Notes: generated by a model from the sequence alone, not told the origin. A stretch of 11,267 bases of DNA from Thermoprotei archaeon (GCA_003649565.1 QMSF01000010.1:1-11267); one strand, 5' to 3'; positions 1-7,349 are shown, numbered from the stretch's first letter. Numbers and translations: made by a program.

Positions 1-84
1 ATCGAGAGGATACTTAATACCATTAAGAGCTACGTGGAGCTGTTAAGAAGAGAATTAGAGGTTAAAATTGAGGATATGGCATAG
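1..84 (+). CDS. C-terminal tail of an unidentified protein (5' truncated by window)
   Basis: Frame 1 is open from the first base to a TAG at 82-84. It gives 27 residues rich in Lys, Arg, Glu and Leu, containing IKSYVELLRRELEVK and ending EDMA. This looks like an amphipathic helix and fits the end of a helical or coiled-coil protein. Too little is present to name a family. It runs in the same direction as the flavoprotein gene that begins 64 bases later, but a TATA-like box lies between them, so they need not share a transcript. It could also be chance open sequence, although the helix-like composition and the fit to the next promoter favour a real gene end. Confidence 0.55.
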   Translation: MERILNTIKSYVELLRRELEVKIEDMA

Positions 85-101
85 TAAAGGAGAGCTATCC
101 C

Positions 102-114
102 AAGCTTTTTATTA
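102..114 (+). promoter_or_regulatory. TATA-like promoter box for the PNPOx-like gene
   Basis: An AT-rich stretch, AAGCTTTTTATTAG, is centred about 108. Archaeal initiation usually falls 25-28 bases downstream, near 135, just ahead of the GGTGGT Shine-Dalgarno-like site at 138-143 and the ATG at 149. Assigned by position and composition only. Confidence 0.4.
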
Positions 115-148
115 GTCTTTCACAGCGTTAAGCTATGGGTGGTCTTAA

Positions 149-562
149 ATGGTTAAGATGCCGCCTGAGGTCTTGAAGTTACTTGAGCAAACAGCTCCTA
201 AAGCACTATGTGTTATAGCTACTGCCTCGAAAGATGGTAAACCGAATGTCGTGCCTATAATATTCGCATGGCCTTTGAATGACGAGAAGATACTCATAGC
301 TGACAATTTCTTCAATAAGACAAGGCTTAATCTAGAGGAGAATCCTCGAGCATCATTAACGTTCTGGGACCCTGAGACTAGAGAGGGGTATCAAGTTAAA
401 GGGGGCATTGAGATTCATACATCGGGCCCTATATTTGAAGAAGCTGCCTCTAAAGTTCGCGCTGTAAGACCTACCCTCAACACTAAGGCTGGCATAGTGC
501 TAAAGGTTGAAGAAGTATATACAGTGAAGCCAGGGCCTGATGCAGGTAAGAGAATAGCTTAG
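149..562 (+). CDS. Pyridoxamine 5'-phosphate oxidase-like FMN-binding split-barrel protein
   Basis: A 137-residue protein with the small PNPOx-like split-barrel pattern. The N-terminal part has ATASKDGKPNVVPI (24-37). Then comes the flavin-binding segment around ADNFFNKTRLNLEENPRA (51-68), followed by a GYQVKGG strand (80-86). The C-terminal end reads VYTVKPGPDAGKRI (123-136). Length is normal for one-domain members, which bind FMN (some relatives bind F420 or heme) and act in the cytoplasm. The substrate cannot be read from sequence. The ATG at 149 is preceded by GGTGGT with a spacer of about 5. An internal ATG at 158 is possible. The ATG at 135 is out of frame. The stop at 560-562 directly abuts the stop of the convergent atwA. 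A role in redox supply to MCR activation is possible from position only. Confidence 0.85.
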   Translation: MVKMPPEVLKLLEQTAPKALCVIATASKDGKPNVVPIIFAWPLNDEKILIADNFFNKTRLNLEENPRASLTFWDPETREGYQVKGGIEIHTSGPIFEEAASKVRAVRPTLNTKAGIVLKVEEVYTVKPGPDAGKRIA

Positions 563-2155
563 CTATTCGCTGAGCTCAGCTGCTAGTGTTTCCCACGATA
601 TTTTCTTGGGATCTAAGTAGGTCGTTATTTTTCCGTTTTTCATTAATGCCACTCTATCACATACGAGCCTTATAAAATCGACGTCATGGGATACTATTAT
701 GAAGGTCTCCTCTAGCCAAGATCGTGACGTCATTATCGATTTTGCTACTTCAACTTTAGTTAGTGGATCCATAGTCCCCGAAGGCTCATCGAGTACTACT
801 ATTCTAGGCTCTTTAATCAAAACCTGCGCTAAAGCTACTCTGTGTCTCTCGCCTTCGCTTAGTTCATCAGGGTATTTGTTGAGTATTTGATCAACAACTT
901 CTGGATCGAGACCTACGGATTTCAATGTGTATATTGCTTTCATTCTAGCTAGCTCCTCGGGGAGTTCTAAGCCTATTGACGTGCTCAGGTTCTGTAGAAC
1001 TGTTCTGTGAGGATAGAGCGCATATTCTTGATGCAAAAGGCCTATGTAGCTTGAGGCTATAGCTCTTCCTTCATAGCCTGGTTTCGTTATATCATACCAT
1101 TTATCTCCGACTTTAAGCTCAACCCTACCTGATGAAGGCTCGGTTACACCACATATTATTCTTGAGAGAGTCGTTTTTCCAGCTCCGCTTCTTCCTACGA
1201 TTCCAAATATCTCTCGCTCCTTAACGGTGAAAGTCACGTGGTCAACAGCCTTTGTCAAACCTCTATCAAGAGAGTAGTAGTATTTGGTTACATCTATGAC
1301 TCTTAATATCTCATCGCCTACTGGTGCTTGTTCTGGCGTAAACTCTTGAACCCCTCTTAGAAATGAGGAGACAACTTCAGATGCAGGTGCATCCATAATT
1401 ATTCTTCCTTTCTCAAGCCATATCACTCTATCACATAATCTCTGTAGTACGCTTGGTATGTGAGATGCAACGATCATGCATTTTCCTTTCTCCTTGAATT
1501 CCTTGATTAACAGGTCGCTTATGAGATTGGCATTATATGGGTCTAGAGTGCCTGTAGGCTCGTCAGCTAGGAGTATAATGGGATTAACCGCTATCTGTCT
1601 TGCAAGCACTACTCTTTGTTTTTCTCCTCCACTTAGGGTTTCAGCTGGATGAAGCATTCTATGCATTAAATTCACGAGTTTGATGTAGTCGATAGCCAAT
1701 TTCGGCGCTAAGCTCTCCTTAACTCTAGCTCTTCTTAACGCCTCCATGACGTTCTCTATGGGCGTTAAGTTACCATATAGAGCGAATGTCCTTTGAAACA
1801 TTATGGCAACTCTAGCTCTAACGGCTTCGGCAATTTCTCTATCTATGTCGCCCCAAAAGTCGACTATTCTGTGCTCCATTGGTGTATTACAGTGAGGACA
1901 TGGTTTACCATCATAGATCGGAGTTTCAACCCAGGAGCATGATGGACAATAAGCTACATGATATATGACCTTTCCTTCTGTTGGCTCGTAACCTTTAACG
2001 CCTCTAATCATATGCATTAAGACAGACTTACCTGCTCCGCTCTTGCCTAGAATACCCAGGCTTTCTCCAAGGTTTAATTTAAATGATACGTTATCGAGAA
2101 CCTTAACGCCATTAAACTCTTTGCTTACTTTATAAACTTCCAATAGCAATGTCAT
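563..2155 (-). CDS. atwA: Twin-ABC ATPase, methyl-coenzyme M reductase activation component A2 (AtwA), with zinc ribbon
   Basis: A soluble 530-residue protein with two complete ABC ATPase domains and no membrane segments. NBD1 has Walker A GKSGAGKS (37-44), Q-loop Gln121, signature LSGGE (174-178), Walker B Asp198-Glu199, D-loop Asp205 and switch His232. NBD2 has GRSGAGKTT (321-329), Gln376, an atypical LSEGE signature (432-436), Asp456-Glu457 and His490. A CPSC...CPHC zinc ribbon (Cys70, 73, 86, 89) is inserted in NBD1 between Walker A and the Q-loop. Length and twin-ABC design fit AtwA, the ATP-binding component that drives reductive activation of MCR Ni-F430. The ATG start has AGGTG about 6 bases upstream. 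It diverges from marker gene mmp7, whose family belongs to the same activation complex. A general energy-coupling ABC ATPase is the alternative, but the methanogenesis neighbourhood argues against it. Confidence 0.88.
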   Translation of the reverse strand: MTLLLEVYKVSKEFNGVKVLDNVSFKLNLGESLGILGKSGAGKSVLMHMIRGVKGYEPTEGKVIYHVAYCPSCSWVETPIYDGKPCPHCNTPMEHRIVDFWGDIDREIAEAVRARVAIMFQRTFALYGNLTPIENVMEALRRARVKESLAPKLAIDYIKLVNLMHRMLHPAETLSGGEKQRVVLARQIAVNPIILLADEPTGTLDPYNANLISDLLIKEFKEKGKCMIVASHIPSVLQRLCDRVIWLEKGRIIMDAPASEVVSSFLRGVQEFTPEQAPVGDEILRVIDVTKYYYSLDRGLTKAVDHVTFTVKEREIFGIVGRSGAGKTTLSRIICGVTEPSSGRVELKVGDKWYDITKPGYEGRAIASSYIGLLHQEYALYPHRTVLQNLSTSIGLELPEELARMKAIYTLKSVGLDPEVVDQILNKYPDELSEGERHRVALAQVLIKEPRIVVLDEPSGTMDPLTKVEVAKSIMTSRSWLEETFIIVSHDVDFIRLVCDRVALMKNGKITTYLDPKKISWETLAAELSE

Positions 2156-2189
2156 TTATTACACCTTTATGCCTCAAAGGGTATTGGGG

Positions 2190-2204
2190 CCAAAAAATAT
2201 TACA
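2190..2204 (-). promoter_or_regulatory. TATA-like promoter box for atwA
   Basis: Read on the minus strand this is GTAATATTTTTTGG, centred about 2197. It predicts initiation near 2171, leaving a leader of about 16 bases that includes the AGGTG ribosome site (2162-2166) before the ATG at 2155. Assigned by position only. Confidence 0.4.
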
Positions 2205-2213
2205 TGGATGGGG

Positions 2214-2220
2214 TTATAAG
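2214..2220 (+). promoter_or_regulatory. TATA-like promoter box for mmp7
   Basis: TTATAAG in the 126-base divergent gap. Initiation near 2243 would leave a leader that still contains the AGGTG site at 2271-2275 ahead of the ATG at 2282. A second candidate, ATATAAA at 2250-2256, would start transcription inside or after that ribosome site and so is less likely. Confidence 0.35.
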
Positions 2221-2281
2221 CAATCATGCCAAACACTTATTTTGATGCAATATAAAGATGTTGAAGTAGAAGGTGCATTAG

Positions 2282-3178
2282 ATGTACGATTACGGGTACT
2301 ACATATTCGAAGGCGGACCCTATAGAAAGAATGAGGTTATCGATCTCATAGAGGATTTAGGTGGAGTCGTGATACAGGAGTTCGTCATAGGCCTGGACCT
2401 AGTGATGTTTATTGCTATTCCGAAAGTTGATTTGGAGAGTTTTATGAAACTGGCGAGTGAAGTAAAGGCTAAAGTGCGCGAGGCCAAGCTGATAGGCTCT
2501 GAAATAGCTGTTGTGCCTCCCAGCATGTCTTATAGGCATCTCCCTCACCCTGCATGCGATATTAATGAGTATCTGAGGAGGTTTGGAGCCAAAACGTTCA
2601 TGGTCGGCTTATCAAGGGGTGTTGGGCAAAAGCGAGCTATATTGACAAGTTATGAGCGCGATTTCTTGAACGAGGTTGATGCAGCAGTCTTCATAATGGG
2701 GAATGTAAGCGAATGCATAAAAAGAAAAGCAGGCTTATTGAGGGGGCTTCGCGTACCTGTTGTGATTGTTGGCGGTCCTCAACACGTTGATGTACCTAGT
2801 GATATCATTTACATCGGTGGTTTGGGCAGAATAGCTCATAGATTAAAGTTAAGCAATGAGGTTGAAGTGCTGAATAGGCTTGTAGAGGCTCTTGGAGCTC
2901 TCTTAGACAAGAAGAGAGAGGAGTTTCTCGAAGATCCTCCTTTGTTCCCTCCTGTGCTGTTAAAAAGAGAAATTGAAAAGCAAATTGAGGATGCTAAAGA
3001 CTTAACAATCCTTAAGGTTGATGGTGTGAGAATCCCATTGGATTATGACGAATATGCTGAAGCTGTAGGTAATGTGGTTGTTGAGGGCTATAAGCTGAAG
3101 GACGTAGCTATGATTAAGAGGTCCGTTCTGAAAAATCACATTATAGTGAGGCTTTTGCCGGAATCCATGTTGGGCTAA
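2282..3178 (+). CDS. mmp7: Methanogenesis marker protein 7 (Mmp7), MCR activation complex subunit
   Basis: A 298-residue protein whose length and landmarks fit the Mmp7 family. It opens with YYIFEGGPYRKNEVIDLIED (7-26). It carries the family hallmark HLPHPACDINEYLRRFGAKT (86-105), with Cys92, and a second conserved-looking Cys145 in GNVSECIKRK. No membrane segment or signal peptide is visible. Mmp7 is restricted to MCR-bearing archaea. Published work reports it with McrC, Mmp3, Mmp17 and AtwA in the ATP-dependent MCR activation complex. That it sits back-to-back with atwA here supports the same role. The ATG is preceded by AGGTG with a 6-base spacer. The 3' end overlaps the convergent mmp15 by 4 bases. 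The identification rests on remembered family sequence, not a search. Confidence 0.85.
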   Translation: MYDYGYYIFEGGPYRKNEVIDLIEDLGGVVIQEFVIGLDLVMFIAIPKVDLESFMKLASEVKAKVREAKLIGSEIAVVPPSMSYRHLPHPACDINEYLRRFGAKTFMVGLSRGVGQKRAILTSYERDFLNEVDAAVFIMGNVSECIKRKAGLLRGLRVPVVIVGGPQHVDVPSDIIYIGGLGRIAHRLKLSNEVEVLNRLVEALGALLDKKREEFLEDPPLFPPVLLKREIEKQIEDAKDLTILKVDGVRIPLDYDEYAEAVGNVVVEGYKLKDVAMIKRSVLKNHIIVRLLPESMLG

Positions 3179-4407
3179 CTGCTTTTAAGCATACCTGATG
3201 AGAGTATGGCTGCTCCTACAGCACCAGCATATTGAGAGTATGGTGGTACGATGATCTTCATCTTTAATGTGTCTTCAAATGCTTTTATGAGGCCTTTAAT
3301 CAATGACGTGCCTCCTATCTGTAGTACTGGTTCTTTAGCTTCCACTTCTTGGAATTGCTGTTCAAAGAATTGTTCTGCTACGCTATAGCATGCAGCTGCC
3401 GCGACGTCTTCTTTTTTAGCCCCACTAGCAAGAGCTGTGACTAGGTCATGCATGCCGAAAACTATACAATAAGCATTCATGACTATCTTATGAGGGTCTC
3501 CTCTCAATGCTAATTCGCCAAAGGTTGTTAAATCGACACCGAGCCTTGCAGCAGCTATTTCGAGAAAACGCCCTGAGGCTCCGGCACATACTCCCCCTAC
3601 CGTAAAGCTGTAAGGAATTCCGTCATGTATTGATATTGCTTTGTTGTCTGCACCACCTATGTCTATTATCGTTGCATCACCCTCCTGAGCCTTGCCCAGA
3701 TATGAAGCCCCTTTAGAGCACACTGTTATTTCCTCTTGCATTAAATTGGCTTTGAGCTCTTTGCCTAATATGAAGCGGCCATAGCCTGTCACGCCTATTG
3801 CTTCGACTTGACTTTTAGATATCCCGGCTTTGGCCAGCAATTCTTCGTAGACCTTTAGGCCTGAGGCTACTACTTCAGTTGTTGGAAGCCAATGAGCGGC
3901 TAATATCTCGCCGTCTTTCATAACCACGCCTTTAGTCATCGTTGAGCCTGAATCTATCCCAATGGTCAAGCCTTCATGCTTCTTTCTTGCGAGAAGAGAC
4001 CGTCTCTCAATCATGTTGACTAAGGCCTCAAATCTCAATAGGAGGTTCTCTGCCTTGGTTCTCTCAGTGAAGGAGTACGATATCACTGGTATATGTGCTT
4101 TTTCATGCAAGAAACGCCTTATGGTGTGTCTTACTAATGCTCCTTCAGCGCATCTAAAACATGTCATTACTATCGCTCCATCAACTTCGACTCTACCTTC
4201 AGCTATTGCCAGGGCTCTAGCAAGCATGACCTTGAGGCCTGTACTTGCAGGAGATAGGCCTATGACATCTACAGCTCTCTTGAAATCGTCTATGTCAACT
4301 TCAGGGAATATTATCTCCATTCCAGTGATCTCAGCCGCTCTATAGATCTCTTTCTGAACGCCACTGTACTCTGTTCCACAAGATATTTGCGCTATTCTTA
4401 CTGTCAT
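3175..4407 (-). CDS. mmp15: Methanogenesis marker protein 15 (Mmp15), HgdC/BadF-type ATPase
   Basis: A 410-residue protein of the ASKHA ATPase superfamily related to 2-hydroxyacyl-CoA dehydratase activators (HgdC) and BadF/BcrA. Visible motifs are phosphate-1 IGIDSGSTMTKG (149-160), phosphate-2 IIDIGGADNKAI (247-258), CAGASGRFLE (274-283) and adenosine motif LQIGGTSLIKG (362-372). Cys274 and Cys314 (AYCIVFG) match the pair that, in HgdC dimers, holds one [4Fe-4S] cluster between subunits. An extra N-terminal domain of about 145 residues carries Cys10, Cys83 and Cys86 (CFRC). Length and domain order fit the Mmp15 marker family. The exact reaction is unknown. By analogy it may couple ATP hydrolysis to low-potential electron transfer. 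The ATG has GGTGA 6 bases upstream and overlaps the mmp5 stop as ATGA, so the two are probably translationally coupled. Confidence 0.88.
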   Translation of the reverse strand: MTVRIAQISCGTEYSGVQKEIYRAAEITGMEIIFPEVDIDDFKRAVDVIGLSPASTGLKVMLARALAIAEGRVEVDGAIVMTCFRCAEGALVRHTIRRFLHEKAHIPVISYSFTERTKAENLLLRFEALVNMIERRSLLARKKHEGLTIGIDSGSTMTKGVVMKDGEILAAHWLPTTEVVASGLKVYEELLAKAGISKSQVEAIGVTGYGRFILGKELKANLMQEEITVCSKGASYLGKAQEGDATIIDIGGADNKAISIHDGIPYSFTVGGVCAGASGRFLEIAAARLGVDLTTFGELALRGDPHKIVMNAYCIVFGMHDLVTALASGAKKEDVAAAACYSVAEQFFEQQFQEVEAKEPVLQIGGTSLIKGLIKAFEDTLKMKIIVPPYSQYAGAVGAAILSSGMLKSS

Positions 4408-4856
4408 TGCTTATCACCATTAAGCGACTTTAAGAAATTGACTATTGAACGAACAAAATTACGTGCTTCTTCCTTGTTTCTAGGGTATTTTAGCCTCAAT
4501 ATGGGAATGCCCTTTTCATATAACATTTGTATTACTAATTCATTTGTCCTTGCGCATCCTGAGCAGCCGAATGCTATATCTGGGTCATCGACTATTATGG
4601 CAGCCTCAGCTTCCTCGATCAGAGGGCCTAAGAGGGCCATTCTACCTCTGACACCTGAAGGTACTTCAACAGCACAGTACCTTAATCCATGTCTTGGCTC
4701 TTCATATGTAATGTTCATTGGCGGAGAGTCTATTTCTGGTGCTCGAACTTTCTCACTTACCTTAGACATCATCGCAAGAGGTTGATGGCCAAATCTTGAG
4801 ACTAAGTCGTAGAGTATTAGGCTATTTGGTGGAAATATCATGACTTTTTTGGGCAA
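4404..4856 (-). CDS. mmp5: Methanogenesis marker protein 5 (Mmp5)
   Basis: A 150-residue soluble protein that I recognise as Mmp5, a family limited to methanogens and relatives. Landmarks are KKVMIFPPNSLILYDLV (3-19), EIDSPPMNIT (41-50), VEVPSGVRGRMALLGPLIEE (63-82) and FGCSGCARTNEL (96-107). The two cysteines in the last motif (98 and 101) could bind metal or a cluster. Function is unknown. The start is a TTG at 4854-4856, chosen because a strong GGAGTGA site sits 6 bases upstream. The next in-frame ATG, at codon 6, has no such site. It lies 30 bases after the DUF483-like gene and overlaps mmp15 by 4 bases, so it belongs to the same operon. Its Cys motif next to an HgdC-like ATPase invites the idea that they act together; that is inference. 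Confidence 0.87.
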   Translation of the reverse strand: MPKKVMIFPPNSLILYDLVSRFGHQPLAMMSKVSEKVRAPEIDSPPMNITYEEPRHGLRYCAVEVPSGVRGRMALLGPLIEEAEAAIIVDDPDIAFGCSGCARTNELVIQMLYEKGIPILRLKYPRNKEEARNFVRSIVNFLKSLNGDKQ

Positions 4857-4886
4857 TTCTTATCACTCCAATTGTTCTTCAAGTTC

Positions 4887-5477
4887 TTAGCATAGAAATT
4901 CGTAGAAGCTTTGGTAGGCCGAATGAGAGTGAGGGAGCTTCTTTTTAAGCTCATCGTCTAGTAGTCTTATCTCTGAAAAATCCTCTAAATGTCCTAAGAG
5001 CCCCGATTCAATGGCCTTTTCGCAGTAGAGGCTGCATGGTATAAAGCCTGCCGTTACGACCACTTTTAGCCCCTTTCTTCTAAGCTCGTCAAGTTCTCGT
5101 AAATGTTCTTTATCGAAAAAGAGCCTACAGTCATCCACGAAGCTTCTAATGCAACACTCAGGATATCCGAGAAACTTACCGACTTCTACGTCATCTAGAG
5201 AATACAACCTTAATGTCAAGGCGAATTCTGGGTCTAAAGCTGGTCTAACAGGGGGATTGTATTTTTCGACTAATGATAATTCGATTTTTAATCTTTCATA
5301 AATCTCTAGGAGGATGCCACTTGAAAAGGCTTCAGCTATTAATTGTGCCACTTTAGTGAAATTGGCGTAGAGCTTTCTTACTTGGTTCAATGCCTCATTG
5401 AGGGGTATGCTAGCTACAAGTTCCTTTATGTTGTCGATAATAGCAATTATGCGCTTAAAGCTATTAAGCCCTTTCAA
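4887..5477 (-). CDS. DUF483-like cysteine-motif protein
   Basis: A 196-residue soluble protein. The first 70 residues are helical and charged. The second half holds two cysteine motifs: LGYPECCIRSF (103-113, Cys108 and Cys109) with Cys117 shortly after, and GFIPCSLYCEKAIESG (144-159, Cys148 and Cys152). The last residue is also Cys. This motif layout resembles DUF483, a family of unknown function common in methanogens; I am moderately sure. The cysteines could bind a metal or Fe-S cluster, but that is not demonstrated. The start is a TTG at 5475-5477. The preceding in-frame codons include a TGA 9 bases upstream, so no earlier start exists, and no strong ribosome site is evident. It follows DUF2098 by 11 bases and precedes mmp5 by 30, so translation may depend on the upstream gene. 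Confidence 0.7.
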   Translation of the reverse strand: MKGLNSFKRIIAIIDNIKELVASIPLNEALNQVRKLYANFTKVAQLIAEAFSSGILLEIYERLKIELSLVEKYNPPVRPALDPEFALTLRLYSLDDVEVGKFLGYPECCIRSFVDDCRLFFDKEHLRELDELRRKGLKVVVTAGFIPCSLYCEKAIESGLLGHLEDFSEIRLLDDELKKKLPHSHSAYQSFYEFLC

Positions 5478-5488
5478 TTGAGTTCACT

Positions 5489-5782
5489 TCAGCCAGCACC
5501 TGAAGGCGTTACTTCAGTTGCCCTTTCTGCTATCTTTGCTTCTTCTTTTAATGTTTCCTCGATTTTTACTTTGATCTTCGAGGATTTGCTTTTTTTCTCA
5601 ATTTTCTCAATGGGCTCGAGGTAATCAATGTCATAATAGAGATTTGTGGTATCTAGAAGGGCCCAGTATTTTCCGTTGGCTAGGTCTATTGCTTTGACGG
5701 TTCCAACAGTTCCAGTACCTATGTATCTGACGGGTGAGCCTATCGCTATTTTAAGGCCTTTACTATTGGTCACATAGTCCAC
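5489..5782 (-). CDS. DUF2098 family protein (methanogen-associated)
   Basis: A 97-residue protein. Residues 8-58 match my recollection of DUF2098: GSPVRYIGTGTVGTVKAI (15-32), then KYWALLDTTNLYYDIDYLEP (38-57). The repeated Gly-Thr-Gly and beta-strand pattern suggests a small SH3-like or KOW-like barrel. Residues 58-90 form a Lys/Glu-rich, probably helical or disordered tail (EKKSKSSKIKVKIEETLKEE). Function is unknown. The family tracks with methanogenesis genes. The start is a GTG at 5780-5782, preceded by G-rich GGGGCGGA. A second in-frame GTG three codons later is possible. It is the first gene of the DUF2098, DUF483-like, mmp5, mmp15 operon, with a TATA-like box about 40 bases upstream. 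Confidence 0.8.
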   Translation of the reverse strand: MDYVTNSKGLKIAIGSPVRYIGTGTVGTVKAIDLANGKYWALLDTTNLYYDIDYLEPIEKIEKKSKSSKIKVKIEETLKEEAKIAERATEVTPSGAG

Positions 5783-5817
5783 TAATTTTCCGCCCCGATT
5801 CCTCTTTGAGGACGAGG

Positions 5818-5827
5818 TTATAAATTA
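5818..5827 (-). promoter_or_regulatory. TATA-like promoter box for the DUF2098-mmp15 operon
   Basis: On the minus strand this reads AAGCATAATTTATAACC, centred about 5823, and predicts initiation near 5797, about 15 bases before the GTG start. It is among the clearest TATA boxes in the window and separates the four-gene operon from the upstream radical SAM gene. Confidence 0.5.
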
Positions 5828-5883
5828 TGCTTTTACTAGCGAGCATCTGAGAACAGCGATTTGCGTATTACTCCAATAAGCTT

Positions 5884-7263
5884 TTAGGGGGGCTTTTGTT
5901 TGAGAATCGAATATAGTCTCTTGATCTCTAACGTACATGTCTTAATGTCGCTTCCTTGCTTCTTTGCTTCGTTTAAAAATAGCTTGAAGACCTGTTCATC
6001 AGCTAGGCTTGGTTGTATGCATCGAGCATAATATCCTTCAACCATAAGCTGATAAGCTCTCATTTCAGCTATGGATAAGTTGTGTAGTTTTGCGAAGCTT
6101 GATGTGTCATTAATAAATAAGGGGTTTTCATTTAACTCGATCTTTGCGATTTCCTCGGCTAGAGGAGTGCCCGGTATGGGCTCTGCAATGCTAACAAAGT
6201 GATCCATGAGTGGGAGTTCTCTAACTATAGTGACCGTTTCTTCAAAGTCCTCATTAGTTTCTCCAGGATATGCCACAATGAAGGAGCCAGCTGGCTTAAC
6301 ACCTAGCCTTTTTGCCCTATAGACAGTATCATAAACATCATTTACTTTAAAGCCTTTGAGCATTTTATCCAGCATTTTCTGGCTGCCAGATTCTATTCCG
6401 AAGAAGACCCAACCAATCGTGTATTTTGCTATGGCTTCAAGAACACCATCTGACGCTGCGTCAATTCTAATGTCTGGTGCCGAGAGATTTTTAGGGCCTA
6501 CAATCTCGCTGATTGATTTGAGCATTTTACGTATCTCATCTTCATTTATCCATGAGGAGCCGCAACCATAAAATGACGTTGTGCCACCACTTATCGCAAT
6601 TCTATATGCTCCTCTTTTCTTGAATAGTTTCACCTCTTCGATTATCTTGTCGATGGGTCTGCTCCTTATCTTTTTGCCGAAAAGCTTTGGCACTTGGCAG
6701 AAAGTGCATGAGCCTTTACAGCCTCTCAGAACCTCTATGTAGACGTGAGCCCCTCTAATGCTCTGTTCACTTATATCATCTGGAATTTTTGGATATGGTC
6801 TTCTCTCCATGTCTATTGGGCTTCTCGGCTTGGTCTTGACTATTTCCCCTTGTGACCTAAATGCTATGCCATCAACGATATCCAAGTCGCGTCGAGCCAT
6901 AAGCGTTTCGACAAGATCTACTATCGTCTCCTCAGCTTCGCCGACAATCACGGCATCTATGAAGTCCATGTTCGTGAGTATTAGCTCAGGCACTTGAGTA
7001 ACGGGTCCACCTATGATAATAGGCTTCTTATAAGCTGACTTTAAGTTCAGTATCCAATTCTTAAACTCCAGGACGTGTAATGTCGAGTATAACCCTATGG
7101 CGTAAACATCAGCCTGAGGTAACGAATTAACTTTCGTGTCAAGCGTGAACTTCATTATGTTTGTTTCAAAGCCAGCTTCCTCTAATGCACCTGCTACTAC
7201 CATAGCTCCATAAGAGTATATTTCAGGCGTCAAAACTAGCACTTTGACGTTCTTCTTCGACAA
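5884..7263 (-). CDS. B12-binding radical SAM protein, candidate McrA C-methyltransferase
   Basis: A 459-residue protein. Residues 1-125 form a Rossmann-like cobalamin-binding domain (VLVLTPEIYSYGA, IIIGGPVTQVPE, VIVGEAEETI). No DxHxxG is present, so cobalt would lack the lower histidine ligand. Residues 172-375 form a radical SAM barrel with the [4Fe-4S] motif CKGSCTFC (Cys182, 186, 189), GG motif ISGGTTSFYG (224-233), GIESGSQ (289-295) and AYPGE (331-335). Length and architecture match the MJ_0865-type family, one member of which has, as I recall, been reported to methylate the alpha-carbon of a glutamine in McrA (QCMT/MgmA). The equivalent Gln is kept in the McrA here (residue 349 of the visible part). 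The start is a TTG at 7261-7263 with GGAG 10 bases upstream; an in-frame TGA at -9 excludes earlier starts. The McrA Arg methylase Mmp10 is less likely, because it lacks this type of N-terminal domain. Confidence 0.82.
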   Translation of the reverse strand: MSKKNVKVLVLTPEIYSYGAMVVAGALEEAGFETNIMKFTLDTKVNSLPQADVYAIGLYSTLHVLEFKNWILNLKSAYKKPIIIGGPVTQVPELILTNMDFIDAVIVGEAEETIVDLVETLMARRDLDIVDGIAFRSQGEIVKTKPRSPIDMERRPYPKIPDDISEQSIRGAHVYIEVLRGCKGSCTFCQVPKLFGKKIRSRPIDKIIEEVKLFKKRGAYRIAISGGTTSFYGCGSSWINEDEIRKMLKSISEIVGPKNLSAPDIRIDAASDGVLEAIAKYTIGWVFFGIESGSQKMLDKMLKGFKVNDVYDTVYRAKRLGVKPAGSFIVAYPGETNEDFEETVTIVRELPLMDHFVSIAEPIPGTPLAEEIAKIELNENPLFINDTSSFAKLHNLSIAEMRAYQLMVEGYYARCIQPSLADEQVFKLFLNEAKKQGSDIKTCTLEIKRLYSILKQKPP

Positions 7264-7298
7264 GATTTCTCAGCTCCACGACAGTCGAAGTTGTTTTG

Positions 7299-7308
7299 CA
7301 TATTTTTG
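7299..7308 (-). promoter_or_regulatory. TATA-like promoter box for the radical SAM gene
   Basis: On the minus strand CAAAAATATG, centred about 7303. Initiation near 7277 would just include the GGAG ribosome site (7274-7277) ahead of the TTG start at 7263. It lies in the 106-base gap shared with the divergent small gene. Confidence 0.35.
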
Positions 7309-7335
7309 TGATTCTGAAGAAGAGAAGCGGAAAGT

Positions 7336-7349
7336 TAAAAGTTATTTTT
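7336..7349 (+). promoter_or_regulatory. TATA-like promoter box for the 88-residue gene
   Basis: AAAAGTTATTTTTT, centred about 7343. The predicted initiation point (about 7368-7370) coincides with the GTG start at 7370, so this mRNA may be leaderless. Alternatively translation starts at the ATG at 7385. Confidence 0.35.

Noticed and set aside
135..137. ATG upstream of the PNPOx-like start
   Set aside because: It is out of frame with the flavoprotein and lies at the predicted transcription start.
570..581. GCTGAGCTCAGC palindrome near the end of atwA
   Set aside because: It is inside the last codons of atwA. It lacks a following T-run in either direction, so it is not supported as a terminator.
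3962..4785. Open frames of 127 and 132 residues on the plus strand
   Set aside because: They lie antisense to mmp15 and mmp5, whose protein families are recognisable. The plus-strand translations are low in complexity and show no motif.
5343..5624. Plus-strand frame of 93 residues
   Set aside because: Antisense to the DUF483-like and DUF2098 genes, with no family resemblance or plausible promoter.
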